This document shows, in pieces, positions 31,736-43,715 of a stretch of DNA of 64,000 nucleotides. The DNA is from Nephrocerus scutellatus (Eukaryota > Arthropoda > Insecta > Diptera > Pipunculidae). Under the pieces are notes generated by a model. It did not search any database. It was not told where the DNA came from and saw only the letters and a program-made list of their open reading frames with translations. The position numbers and the translations under genes are program-made. The first letter of the stretch is position 1. Every line of letters starts with the position of its first letter. Where the stretch lies: positions 56,632,920-56,696,919 of the forward strand of contig OX352765.1 of the NCBI GenBank assembly GCA_947095585.1, written 5' to 3'.

Positions 31736-32395
31736 TGTCTACGATGAAAGTGTGCATCCTCTTTCTGGAGAAATAGGATACTACGAATTGCGTCTCTGTG
31801 ATTGCTTATATCTACTTCGGCTGAGTCAGGCAGAGCGTTACATGAGTAGAGCTTTAAAACTTGAACACAATGGACATAATCACTTCCATCAGCGGGCCGG
31901 GTTAATTAGCAAAACTCTTGACACATAAGGCCTTAAAGGCCGCAATGGTGTCTCTCTTTAAAAAAAAATTTAAAATAATATACCGATTTCCACAACCGAA
32001 ATATCTGCTAATATTAACTTTAGCCGATCCATATTAACTGGCTTTCTAAATGACATACATTCTGCGCTTATCTGCTTTTAATTTCCTTTTTGGGGTAGAC
32101 CTAAACTCAATGTTTTTCATAAATACAATATTAAATAATACTGTTAATGAAGATTTGTGTAATTTAAAAAAAATGATTTACTTAAATTTGTGTGTTCAGT
32201 GAATATAAAACGAAAAAAATTTAAATAAAACTTACCAAAACGTGTGCTTGCAATTATAATTACAAATCTGGTTAATGTTACACAAAAAGTGTGCATGTCT
32301 TTTTTCATGTTGTACAATTATTTCTTTTATTCCAAACAAGTTATTCTAAAAAAAAGAACATACATTTGTTAGATTCATACAGAAACAGATAAAAA
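31736..32395 (+). repeat. Duplicated segment: LINE J 3' end plus flank
   Basis: 31736-31965 matches the 3' end of LINE J2 (39455-39675): gagaaataggatactacgaa, gattgcttatatctacttcg, cacttccatcag. 31985-32395 matches 39850-40205, which is not LINE (atatctgctaatattaactt; gaagatttgtgtaatttaaa; acatacatttgttagattca). The shared flank means that a genomic segment, and not just the LINE, was duplicated. Confidence 0.85.
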
Positions 32396-35300
32396 CAATC
32401 CATAAAAATTAAAATTTTTCATGTAAATTCTCTTAAAGGAGGTATATATGTGTGCACAGTTAAAACCGGGTTAATTTGGAAAAATTAAATATTAGAGCCA
32501 CTTTACTTCAAAATTTTTATAAAAATTGCTGTCACGGGAGATACACAAGTGTATGGGAGCCCCCACCTTGGGGCCGGCTTACTCCCAAATTCAATTGGGA
32601 GTGTTATCATCGGAGTTAAACATTCGAAGAAAATCGGACTAATTTTTAAAAAAATATATGGGCGACCCTCGGGCCTCAGGGCCAAAATTTTTACAAAAAT
32701 TGTTGTCCATCAGAAAAACACATGTGTTTAAAAGGTAAAGAAAACTGCGCTAATTTTTAAAAAATTTGTATAGGCACCCCTCGGACCTCAGAGCCCGGTC
32801 ACTCCAAAAATTGTTGTCCACCGGAGATACACATGTGTATAAAATATGAAGAAAATCGGGTAAATTTTTTTAAAAAATTTGTATGGGGACTCACGACCCT
32901 GGTGATCTGGGTCACCGAAATTTTTACAAAAGTCTTTTCTCTCGGAGATACACATGTGTATAAAATTTGAAGAAAATTGTGTTACTTTTTTTATAAAATT
33001 TGTATTGGGCCCAGATCCTGTTTCCGGGGCCCGTGGTCTCCAAAATATTTACAACAAGTGTTATCCATTGGATAAACACATCAATATAAAATTTGAAGAA
33101 AATTGGGTTAATTTTTTTTAAAAAATTGTATGGGGCCTAACGGTTCCGGGGCCTGGGGTCTCCAGAATTTTTAAAAAATGCTCTCCAGAGGAGAAACATA
33201 TGTACATAAAATTTGAAAGAAATCGGGTTAATTTAAAAAAAAATTTGTATGGGGTCTTACGACCCCGGGGCCCGGTGTCTCCCAAATTTTTACAAAAAGT
33301 GTTCTCCATCGTAGATATCCATGTATAAAATTTTTAGGAAAATCGGGTAAATGTTAAAAAATATTTGTACGGGAGCCGCCCGACCCCGATCCCGACGTTC
33401 CCAAAATTTTAATAGAAATTGTCGTCATCGAAGATATGCATGTGTGCCAAGTTTCATTAAAATCGGACTTTGGGAAGTGGGCTAAAAGTTGATTACAAAC
33501 AAACAAACAAACAAACAAACAAACAAACAAACAAACAAACAAACAAACAAACAAACAAACAAACAAACAAACAAACAAACAAACAAACAAACAAACAAAC
33601 AAACAAACAAACAAACAAACAAACAAACAAACAAACAAACAAACAAACAAACAAACAAACAAACAAACAAACAAACAAACAAACAAACAAACAAACAAAC
33701 AAACAAACAAACAAACAAACAAACAAACAAACAAACAAACAAACAAACAAACAAACAAACAAACAAACAAACAAACAAACAAACAAACAAACAAACAAAC
33801 AAACAAACAAACAAACAAACAAACAAACAAACAAACAAACAAACAAACAAACAAACAAACAAACAAACAAACAAACAAACAAACAAACAAACAAACAAAC
33901 AAACAAACAAACAAACAAACAAACAAACAAACAAACAAACAAACAAACAAACAAACAAACAAACAAACAAACAAACAAACAAACAAACAAACAAACAAAC
34001 AAACAAACAAACAAACAAACAAACAAACAAACAAACAAACAAACAAACAAACAAACAAACAAACAAACAAACAAACAAACAAACAAACAAACAAACAAAC
34101 AAACAAACAAACAAACAAACAAACAAACAAACAAACAAACAAACAAACAAACAAACAAACAAACAAACAAACAAACAAACAAACAAACAAACAAACAAAC
34201 AAACAAACCAACAAACCAACAAACAAACAAACCAACAAACCAACAAACAAACAAACCAACAAACCAACAAACAAACAAACAAACAAACAAACAAACCAAC
34301 AAACAAACAAACAAACAAACAAACCAACAAACAAACAAACAAACAAACAAACCAACAAACAAACAAACAAACAAACAAACAAACAAACCAACAAACAAAC
34401 AAACAAACAAACAAACCAACAAACCAACAAACAAACAAACAAACAAACAAACAAACAAACAAACCAACAAACCAACAAACAAACAAACAAACAAACAAAC
34501 AAACAAACAAACAAACAAACAAACAAACCAACAAACCAACAAACAAACAAACAAACCAACAAACAAACAAACAAACAAACAAACCAACAAACAAACAAAC
34601 AAACAAACAAACAAACCAACAAACAAACAAACAAACCAACAAACAAACAAACAAACCAACAAACAAACAAACAAACAAACAAACAAACAAACAAACAAAC
34701 AAACAAACAAACAAACAAACCAACAAACCAACAAACAAACAAACAAACAAACAAACAAACAAACAAACAAACAAACAAACAAACAAACAAACAAACAAAC
34801 AAACAAACAAACAAACAAACAAACAAACAAACAAACAAACAAACAAACAAACAAACAAACAAACAAACAAACAAACAAACAAACAAACAAACAAACAAAC
34901 AAACAAACAAACAAACAAACAAACAAACAAACAAACAAACAAACAAACAAACAAACAAACAAACAAACAAACAAACAAACAAACAAACAAACAAACAAAC
35001 AAACAAACAAACAAACAAACAAACAAACAAACAAACAAACAAACAAACAAACAAACAAACAAACAAACAAACAAACAAACAAACAAACAAACAAACAAAC
35101 AAACAAACAAACAAACAAACAAACAAACAAACAAACAAACAAACAAACAAACAAACAAACAAACAAACAAACAAACAAACAAACAAACAAACAAACAAAC
35201 AAACAAACAAACAAACAAACAAACAAACAAACAAACAAACAAACAAACAAACAAACAAACAAACAAACAAACAAACAAACAAACAAACAAACAAACAAAC

Positions 35301-35409
35301 AAACAAACAAACAAACAAACAAACAAACAAACAAACAAACAAACAAACAAACAAACAAACAAACAAACAAACAAACACACGGGCACGCGAATTTAATACA
35401 GAGAATTTA
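32396..35409 (+). repeat. MS-A element enclosing a giant AAAC array
   Basis: Starts after ccataaaaattaaaattttt at taaattctctta (32425). It runs through about eight monomers of 105-125 bp to 33490, then a tetranucleotide array, then cacgggcacgcgaatttaat and the end cagagaattta (35399-35409). This copy has both termini and is the longest MS-A element seen. Confidence 0.9.
33495..35375. repeat. (AAAC)n microsatellite, about 1.88 kb
   Basis: About 470 copies of AAAC. The outer parts (33495-34207 and about 34735-35375) are perfect. The centre (34208-34735) has scattered A-to-C variants giving aacc units. It replaces the (CAGC)n tract found at the same place in other MS-A copies. Long open frames across it arise only because the four-base repeat lacks stops. 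Confidence 0.98.
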
Positions 35410-36240
35410 AAAAAAACCTATTAAAAAACAACCCATAAAAATTTTTCATCTAAATTCTCTAACCGCAGAAATTGATATGGGAGCCCCTCGATCCTGGGTC
35501 ATTTTTTTTTTTATTTTTTTATTGTAGGAGAAAATAGTCGAAAGAGACATTTGAAATCAGATGTCAAATTTGAAAATGCTCAGATCATTTTATTCTGAGC
35601 ACTTAGAGCACGATCACGCTCATACTCTGAGCTAATAAGACTGTAAGTTGATATCGACAACAAAAAACGACATCAATAAAAATACAATTCAGTAAATAAG
35701 TAAGTAAGTTGAATCAAACATAAAACATTTATGTCTCGTTTCATTTGCTGGGTTTATTTGTGCGTGAGCTAAGATTTCTCTCTCTAAATTTTTTAAATTT
35801 GTATGGGAGTCCCACGAACCCGGGGCCCAATCACTTCCAAATTTTAAAAGAAAGTATTGTCACCGGCAATACACATGTGTACAAAATTTCAGGAAAATCG
35901 GGCTTTAGGATATAAAAAAACAATTTGTATGGGAGCCCCCCGACCCCGGTGCCCGATCGCTTCAAAATGCAAAACACAAAAATGTTTGTCCATCAGAGAT
36001 ACACATGCGTATAAAATTTGAAGAAAATCGGGAACTTTTTTCATAAAATTTGTATGGGAGCCCTCCGACCCCGATGTCCGAGGGGCCTCAAATTTTAACA
36101 GAAAGTATTGTCACCGGAAATATACATGTGTGCAAAATTTCAATAAAATCGGGCTATGGGAAGTGGGTTAAAAATTATTCAGAAAATCTGACCAGCCAGC
36201 CAGCCAGCCACGTGCACGCGAAGGTAATATAGAGAATTTA
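35410..36240 (+). repeat. MS-A element with an inserted segment
   Basis: Left end ctaaattctctaaccg at about 35450, right end tagagaattta at about 36240, with ccagccagccagccacgtgc before it. An unrelated stretch (about 35500-35790) with poly-T and the inverted repeat TGCTCAGA/TCTGAGCA (35577-35601) interrupts the first monomer. Confidence 0.8.
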
Positions 36241-36597
36241 AAAATTAAAGTTATTCATTTAAATACTCTAATAGAAGATACATATGTGTGCAAAGTTTGA
36301 ACCGGGATAATTTGGAAAATATTAATATTAGAGCCACTTCACTTCAAAATTTTTACAAAAACTGTTGTCATCGGAGATACACATGTGTAAACAATTTGTA
36401 TGGGAGCCCCAGATCTAAGGGCCCGATCACTTGTAAATTTCAATAGTAAGTGTTGTCATCTGAGATACACATGAGTTTAAAATTTAAAGAAAATCGGGTT
36501 AATTTTTAAAAAATTTATATGTGCACACCTCGGGCTTCAGGGCCCGATCTCTCCAAAACTGTTAAAAAAAATTTTTGTCTATTGGAGACATACATTG
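36241..36597 (+). repeat. MS-A repeat, left-end copy cut by LINE J2
   Basis: Left end taaatactctaatag, then monomers with agatacacatgtgtaaacaa and tttgtatgggagccccagat. The last monomer breaks at ttggagacatacattg, where the LINE 5' region starts. A matching piece resumes in a parallel copy at 40560. Confidence 0.75.
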
Positions 36598-39500
36598 TAA
36601 CGTTGTTTCGCTTAGGTGACGCTCGCCGGTCACCTAGGGTTCGTTTTCTCCTCTATCTTCTTGTTACAAATTTAAAGTTGTCTCCTAATTGCCGTTGCGC
36701 ATGGTTGTAGTCCACACAAGTTCGCGCGTTATTAACCAGAAAAAATAATATCAATAATTATGAACGTGTTGTGTTTGCGCAGAAGCTAAAATATAAAATA
36801 TAAAGTGCAATTCACTAGCTCGCGCGTTTTTAAGCATATGGAAAAAAATCAATAAATAAAAATCGGGCTGTGTTTGCGCAGAAGCAAAAAAATAAAGTGC
36901 AAAACAACGGTTCGCGCGATCGCCGTTCGTAAGTACGAAGTGCAGTGTGTGGCCTCCATTTACACCTATCAATATTAAAGAAATTGTTTGTTTAATGATA
37001 ATTTTTGTATGTTTCTGCATGCGGCAGTTTGAGACTACATTTCTTTAACAATGAAGAATAGCAGACTCTGAGTCTTTGACTCTACTGGTGATTTGACTCA
37101 TATTGTCGTGAAGGTATAACACTGGCGGCAATATGTTTTGAAAATCCAATGTGAGTCACTCTCTCCTCAGTCTGTCTGAATCGGTAAATTGAGTGTTTTT
37201 GTGTGTTTGTGTTGCTTGTTGTGATGAGTAGTTTCAGAGTGGATCTCAGCAACATACGTGGGCTGAGAACGAATTTTTTCGCTTTATTCACTCATGTAAA
37301 TGTCCACAGTCCAGCAATTCTGGCACTAAGCGAAACCCAAGTATTTGTGAATTCTGATAATTCAGATTTAAATCTGCCTGGGTATAGCTTAGAGCCATTA
37401 TCATTCCCACGACGCGGGCTCTCAATTTATGTCCGTAGTGATATTGCGTTCAAACTTAAGCCAATGTTCCAATGCGGAATTTAATTACATATGGCTGAGA
37501 GTAATGGTACAAGGGCGCAACATCCACTACTGCTTTCTTTATAGAAGCCCCAACATAGACAGAGTTTCAACTCTTCACGAGTTTGATGCACTGTCTGACT
37601 CAATTGCAAGAATTGTCACAAATGATGATAACACTGAAATCGTTATTGCGGGCGATTTCAATGTACACAATTCTAGGTGTCTTCGCCATTCTGGCCAGAC
37701 GTGTTGAGTTGTTCGCTGAGTTAAATCACCTTACTCAGCTTGTAAATGAGCCTACAAGAATACCTGACATTGCAAATCATTCCGCAAACACTCTTGACTT
37801 GTTCCTTACCTCTCGTCTTGATAATTACTCTCTCAATGTATTATCGCCTCTAGGCTCGTCTGGCCATTGTGTTGTATCAGCTAATTTTTCGTTAATAAAC
37901 CACAAGTTAGAGAAAAAACTCCCCAAAAAACAAAGAGGTATGCTTTCGGTTTTACAAAGCACCCTACAGAATAAAACCGAACAAATTTTAAGCGAGCCAG
38001 AAATGATTGCAATGCCCATCTAAGGCGAGTCAAATTCGCCTACGATCAAAAATGGAGGCAAAAAATACTACAATGTCCCAAAGGTCTAGTCGTCCATTCC
38101 AATGCTCATTTATAATGACACTCCAGTTGTCAACAAAGCCAATCTGTTTGCTTCCAGCATTGATGCCACCTGCACCACCGAGTATTGAACACTGTATGGT
38201 ACAGATCTTCATTCGTACTCGTGCAGTTGCTAGAGTTTTAAACGATCTCAACACTCTCAAATCCGCTGGGCCAGATGGTATTTCTCCATTAGTTCTGAAG
38301 GGATGTTCTTTGCTGGCATTACCATTGCCATCTATCCTATTCTTCTGGACTCTTCCCGAGAAGTTGGAAAACAGCCTTTGTCCAGCCCATACCAAAAAAA
38401 GGTGAGCCGTCGTCTCCTTCTTCGTACCGACCCAAAGCACTTAGATCCATTCTTTCCAAGGTCATGGAAACGCTGATCAATTTTCAGATCATGAAATATC
38501 AATGAAATCCTTAGTGACCGGCAGTACGGATTTCGTGGGCAACGTTCCACTGGTGATTTGATGATATATCTCACCGAACAGTGGAACCGGTCTTTGCATC
38601 AATTTGGTGAAATCAAAGCTGTTGCACTCGATATTTCCAAAGCTTTTGACAGAGTTTGGCATCAAGCTCTTTTGTCAAAAATGCGTGCTTATGGTGTCGA
38701 TGATAAACTGCTCCATTGGATTAGAAGCTTTCTTTTGGACCGCTCAATTCAAGTTGTTTCAAGTCTGAAATACACCACATAATTGCTGGCGTTCTCCAGG
38801 GCTCTGTTTTGTCCCCGACACTCTTTCTCATTTTTATTAATGATCTCTTATTTGTGACTTCTAATCCAATTCACTCTTTCGCTGTCGACATCACTCTCAG
38901 CTTCTCATATAAGTTTATGAATCATCCCTCCACCTCTCATGTGGAACTCAAACAACTTCGTATGTTAAGCACGTTAAATTCTAACCTAGACAGCTTAATA
39001 AAATAGGGAGAAAACAATCGAGTAGAATTTAACGCTTACAAAACCCAATGCTGTCTCCTGTCGTCCAAGCGAATCCCAAATCTCATGCCATTAGCCATGA
39101 ATGGCACTTGCATCGAAGAAACTGAAAATCTCGCAATTATGTGCGTTAACGTCAAGCTTCCTTGGAATGACCACATATTTACCGACATATTTACCGTCGC
39201 CAAAAACGCTGCGAAATGTTTAGGTTTTCTAGCCCGGTGCAAGAAATATTTCACTCCCTCTAATCTGGCTACCATATAAAAGGCTTTTATTCGCCCAAAA
39301 CTTGAGTACAATTGCCATATCTGGTCTGGTGCGCCTAAGACTACTTTGCATCAGCTAGATAGAATACAAAACCGCGCGATAAAACTTATGGGTGACGAAT
39401 AGATCAATAGATTCGCTTGAACACCGCAGGAACGTTTCTTGCTTGTCTAGCGTCTACGATGATAGTGTGCAATTGTGCATCCTCTGTCTGGAGAAATAGG

Positions 39501-39680
39501 ATACTACGAAGAATGTTCTCTGTGATTGCTTATATCTACTTCGGCTGAGTCGGGTAGAACGTTACTTGAGTAGAGCTTTAAAACTTGGACACAATGGACA
39601 TACTCACTTCCATCAGCTGGCCGGGTTTATTATCAAAGCTCTTGAGACATTGCCGCCTTAAAGGCCTTTCTTTAAAAAAA
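36598..39680 (+). pseudogene. Jockey-like LINE J2, near full length
   Basis: 5' UTR 36598-37223. Endonuclease from ATG 37224: SFRVDLSNIRGLRTNFFALF, AILALSETQVF, then in other frames YCFLYRSPNIDRVSTLHEFD, EIVIAGDFNVHNSRCL and LSPLGSSGHCVVSANFSL (SGHC replaces the usual SDH). RT follows: LNTLKSAGPDGISPLVLKG, VALDISKAFDRVWHQALLSK, QGSVLSPTLFLIFINDLL and HSFAVDITLSFSY. The C-terminal region has CLGFLARCKKYFTPSNLATI. The RT catalytic box is FAVD instead of FADD (as in J1), so this copy is inactive. There are many frameshifts and an internal loss near 37960-38200. The 3' tail is T/A-rich at 39660-39690. Confidence 0.9.
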
Positions 39681-40559
39681 TTTTTTTTTAAATAGTTTTG
39701 TTATATTTTAGTGTATTTCACGCAAAACTTTTGGGGTAATATATACTCATATCGTTAATCATCTGCTTACGTATCCTTTCTTTGCTCGTCATCTCACTCT
39801 GATTCTATGTACAAAGCCCAATTGACAAACAGGAGTTCATGAGTATATTTATTTCCACAGCCGACATATCTGCTAATATTAACTTTAGCCGATCCATATT
39901 AACTGGCTTTCTAAATGACACCGAAACTGAATGTTTTCATAAATACAATATTAAATAATACTGTTAATGAAGATTTGTGTAATTTAAAAAAAAAATAATT
40001 TACTTAAATTTGTGTGTTCAGTAAAAAACGTAAAAAATTTAAATATAACTTACCAAAATGTGTGCTTGCAATTATAATTACAAATCTGGTCAATGTTGCA
40101 CAAAAAGTTTGTATGTCTTTTTTCATGTTGTACAGTTATTTCTCTTACTCCAAACAAGTTTTTCTAAAAAAAAAGAACATACATTTGTTAGATTCATACA
40201 ATATTCAAATAAACTTTGAAATAATAGCATTTTTCTACCTGTACCTAACACATTTATAAATATATGTATTAAAACTCTTGATAGTGATAAATAAATATTT
40301 CTAAAAAACAAATGTGTTGACCTCAAATCGTAAAACCGATCACATCGCGTCGCCTACAGTCATTCCGAGTGATTTGTTTTCATAGAAGCTTAACGCTTTC
40401 CACACATTACTTTTTTTCCAAATTTATTCTTTTTTCGAAAGTTAATCTTAGCTCTTAGTTTATTGTGTGTGTGCAAAATGCCCCCCATGCCACCAAATTA
40501 AATTGGTAATCGGTTTTCTGCGCTAGCACCCATACCCGAACCAAACAGAAAAAATAAAG
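39681..40559. repeat. J2 downstream flank, partly duplicated at 32.0-32.4 kb
   Basis: 39850-40205 aligns with 31985-32395 at high identity. 40206-40559 is not duplicated and holds no recognisable gene. Confidence 0.7.
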
Positions 40560-40895
40560 GAAAAAAATACTCTAATAGAAGATACAAATGTGTGCAAAGT
40601 TTAATCCGGGATAATTTGGAAAATAATAATATTAGAGCCCCTTCACTACAAAATTGTTACAAAAACTGTTGTCACCGGAGATACGCTTGTGTAAACCATT
40701 TGTATGGGAGCCCCAGACCTTGGGGCCCGATCATGCAAATTTCAATAGTAAGTGTTGTCATCGGAGATACACATGTGTTTTAAATTTTTGCCATATCGGG
40801 TTAATTTAAAAAAAAATATATAGGCACACCTCGAGCCTCAGGCCCCGATCACTTCAAAAAATTTAAAAAAGTTTTGTCCATCATGTGTTTAAAAT
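40560..40895 (+). repeat. MS-A repeat, left-end copy
   Basis: Parallels 36256-36597 almost part for part: tactctaatagaagatac, gggataatttggaaaataat, tttgtatgggagccccagac, caatagtaagtgttgtcatc. Confidence 0.8.
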
Positions 40896-41265
40896 TTGAA
40901 TTTGAATGCAGAACGGCTCGGCTCACCGTGGCTATTGAGAACTGAGAAAAATCAATCAGCTTCTCGGTAGACCACAGAAGACTAATTAGGCATTGCGGAA
41001 ATACTTCAATCAATACCTGATTTAGTCTATGAAAGTTTGAGCACACGGAGGGCGTTCGTGCGGAATGACTGGTCTCAGCGTGGCTATCGAGAAATAGATC
41101 AATCAGCTTCTCGGTTGACCGCAGAAGACTTAATAAGTAATGCGAAATATATCAATCAATACTTGATTTAGTCTATGAATTTCGAACATATGGAGCACGT
41201 TTGTGCAGAACGGCTCAGCTCATAGTAATTACTTCAGGCTGCCAAATATATCAATCAGCTTTCGG
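40896..41265 (+). repeat. Tandem repeat of about 150 bp, 2.4 copies
   Basis: Units begin at about 40907, 41057 and 41206 with gtgcagaacggctcggctca and contain atcaatcagcttctcggt, cgcagaagacttaat and atcaatacttgatttagtct. Confidence 0.85.
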
Positions 41266-41763
41266 TAAATTACTACCACATCTTGGTTCGTTTAAGAAGA
41301 GAACCGGAGTTTTAAAGGCAAAATTCCGATGAAATTCCACTACTCCAGTAGACAGATCTCCCTGGAAGAAACTCATCTATACCAGTATACGGATCTTCTT
41401 GTTTAATTGTGGTCTTCGGGGCCCATGTCATTGCTTCTTTCTTTCAAATTGCTGGGAATTTTATTTCCCTAACTATCGAATAAATATTATTTATTTATTA
41501 CGCTTTTATTTTTATTATTTAATTTCTTAACCATGGGGCACGACTGCAGTATATTTGCACCAAATGAATAATTTCTCGGTTTATCATCGGACGACCATGG
41601 GGCTTTGGGCTTAGATCCTCATATCATGCAATTACCGAGCGGAAGTGTTACTATGGTGCTACTATCGCACATGCATTGTGCTGAGTAACTTGCTAAAAGT
41701 ATTGTGCAGCGTAGTGCTTTGTGCTTTTAGCGAACGACTTGTAGTATGCTTTTAGGCGGTACC
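41266..41763. other. Unassigned spacer
   Basis: No gene or repeat recognised in about 500 bp. Confidence 0.4.
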
Positions 41764-42533
41764 TAATAATTTATCAATTCTGGTGTATATAACGTAATAC
41801 TAGGGTTGCATAGTGCATAGGCGGTAAATGCAATTTATAATTCTGTTGTATATATTGATATGGTTTGTAACGTAGTTGATTTAATAGTTAGATTAAATCA
41901 ACTTCGTTACATTCACCTCCTACTTCGGGGTGGATAAAAAAAATTCGGATTATAACAACTATTGAAATTTTTTTGCTTATTTATATGAGTAAATATACAG
42001 CGCTTTCGATTTGCTGGGTACAGAGAAAGTTTAGTGTCCCATTTCTACAGCTTTTTATCGAGAACGCTGGTGAAATAGGACACCAACCAAAGTTTGAATA
42101 AAATTGGGTTACATTTAAAAAAAATTAGGTAGACCCCTTATTAATATCAATTCTAATAATTTATCAATTCTGGTGTATATAACGTAATACTAGGGTTGCA
42201 TAGTGCATAGGCGGTAAATGCAATTTATAATTCTGTTGTATATATTGATATGGTTTGTAACGTAGTTGATTTAATAGTTAGATTAAATCAACTTCGTTAC
42301 ATTCACCTCCTACTTCGGGGTGGATAAAAAAAATTCGGATTATAACAACTATTGAAATTTTTTTGCTTATTTATATGAGTAAATATACAGCGCTTTCGAT
42401 TTGCTGGGTACAGAGAAGGTTTAGTGTCCCATTTCTACAGCTTTTTATCGAGAACGCTGGTGAAATAGGACACCAACCAAAGTTTGAATAAAATTGGGTT
42501 ACATTTAAAAAAAAATTAGGTATACCCCTTATT
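41764..42533 (+). repeat. 390-bp tandem duplication with hairpin
   Basis: Two almost identical copies, starting taataatttatcaattctgg at 41764 and 42154. I see only one or two base differences plus one length change in an A run. Each copy has a 19-bp-arm inverted repeat around loop agttag (41867-41910; 42257-42300): gtaacgtagttgatttaat with its complement, one mismatch. The near identity indicates a recent duplication or an assembly artefact. Confidence 0.93.
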
Positions 42534-43135
42534 CTGATCACTCCAAATTTTTACAAAAAGTGTTGTCAATCGGAGATACACATGTGTATAGAATTTGAAG
42601 AAAATCGGGTACTTTTTCTTATCATATTTGAATGGGTGCCCCCCGACCCCAGAACCCGATCACTTCCAAATATTTACAAAAAGTGTTGTCCAACGGAGGT
42701 ATACATATGTACAAAATGTGAAGAAAATCGGTTTTTTTTTATAAAATTTGTATGGGTGCCCCTGACCCCGGGGCCTGATCACTTGCAAATTTTTACAAAA
42801 AGTGTTATCCATCAAAGATAGCCATGTGTATAGACTTTGAAGAAAATCGAGTACTTTTATTTTATAAAATTTGTATGGGTACCCCCCGACCCGGGCCCGA
42901 TCACTACCAAACTTTTACAAAAAGTGATGTCCATCGGAGATACACATCAACGGGTACATTTTGTAAAATATTTGTATGGGAGCCCCTCGAAATCGAGTCC
43001 AGAGGCGACCCAAATTTGCAAAGTTTCAATAAAATCGGGCTTTAGGAAGTGGATTAAAATGTATCACAATTTTTGATGTGCCAGTCCGCCAGCCAGCCAG
43101 CCACGGGTACGTGAAGTTAGTATAGAAAATTTCAA
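42534..43135 (+). repeat. MS-A repeat, right-end copy
   Basis: Four to five monomers with about 120-bp spacing (gtatgggtgccccccgac type), ending in agtccgccagccagccagcc, acgggtacgtgaag and a degenerate terminus tagaaaatttc. Confidence 0.85.
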
Positions 43136-43290
43136 AAGACTCGGTCGGTGTGGTCACACTCTTTGTTATGGCATGAGCTTTATTTTTCATGCCAATCACT
43201 GGCCCGGGTTACAAGTATTTATATTTATGTTATATCTCTGAATATATAAAAAAAACTTTAATGTATTTTTACAATGTTTATTCGGTATTT
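43136..43290. other. Short spacer between opposed MS-A copies
   Basis: AT-rich, no motif recognised. Confidence 0.3.
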
Positions 43291-43715
43291 TTTTAAATTT
43301 TTTATATTAACTTCACTTGCCCGTATCACGGATGTCGGACGTCTTTCGGTCGTCGGTCGTCTGTCTTGGAATCTCGCGATCAATTTTTAACCCGCTTCCC
43401 AAAGCCCGATTTTATTGAAATTTTGTACACATGTGTATTTCCGGAGACAACACTTTCTATTAATTTGAGTCCCCTCGAGGCACGGGGTCGGGGGGCTCCC
43501 ATACAAATATTTTACAAAATTTTACTCGATTTTCTTCAATTTTTATACACATGTCTATCTCTTATGGACAACACTTTTTGTACAAAAAAAATTAACCCGA
43601 TATTCTTCAAATTTTATATACGCGTGTATCTCCGATAGACAACACTTTTTGTAAAAATTTTGTAGATCTCGGGCCCCGGTGTCGTGGGGCCCCAAATTTT
43701 TTTTTTGATTTGTTG
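43291..43715 (-). repeat. MS-A repeat, minus orientation
   Basis: Starts tatattaacttcacttgccc, then gatcaatttttaacccgctt, ggggctcccatacaaata and atctccgatagacaacactt. With the preceding plus copy it forms a large inverted pair around 43.2 kb. Confidence 0.8.

Noticed and set aside
33354..35410. Very long open frames (over 620 codons) on both strands, reading NKQT or LFVC repeats
   Set aside because: They are a trivial result of the AAAC array, which has no stop codon in these frames. No protein domain and no gene context.
35500..35790. Possible MITE with poly-T and TGCTCAGA/TCTGAGCA
   Set aside because: The inverted repeat is short and internal, and no terminal inverted repeats or target duplication are visible. 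Noted only as an insertion within MS-A.
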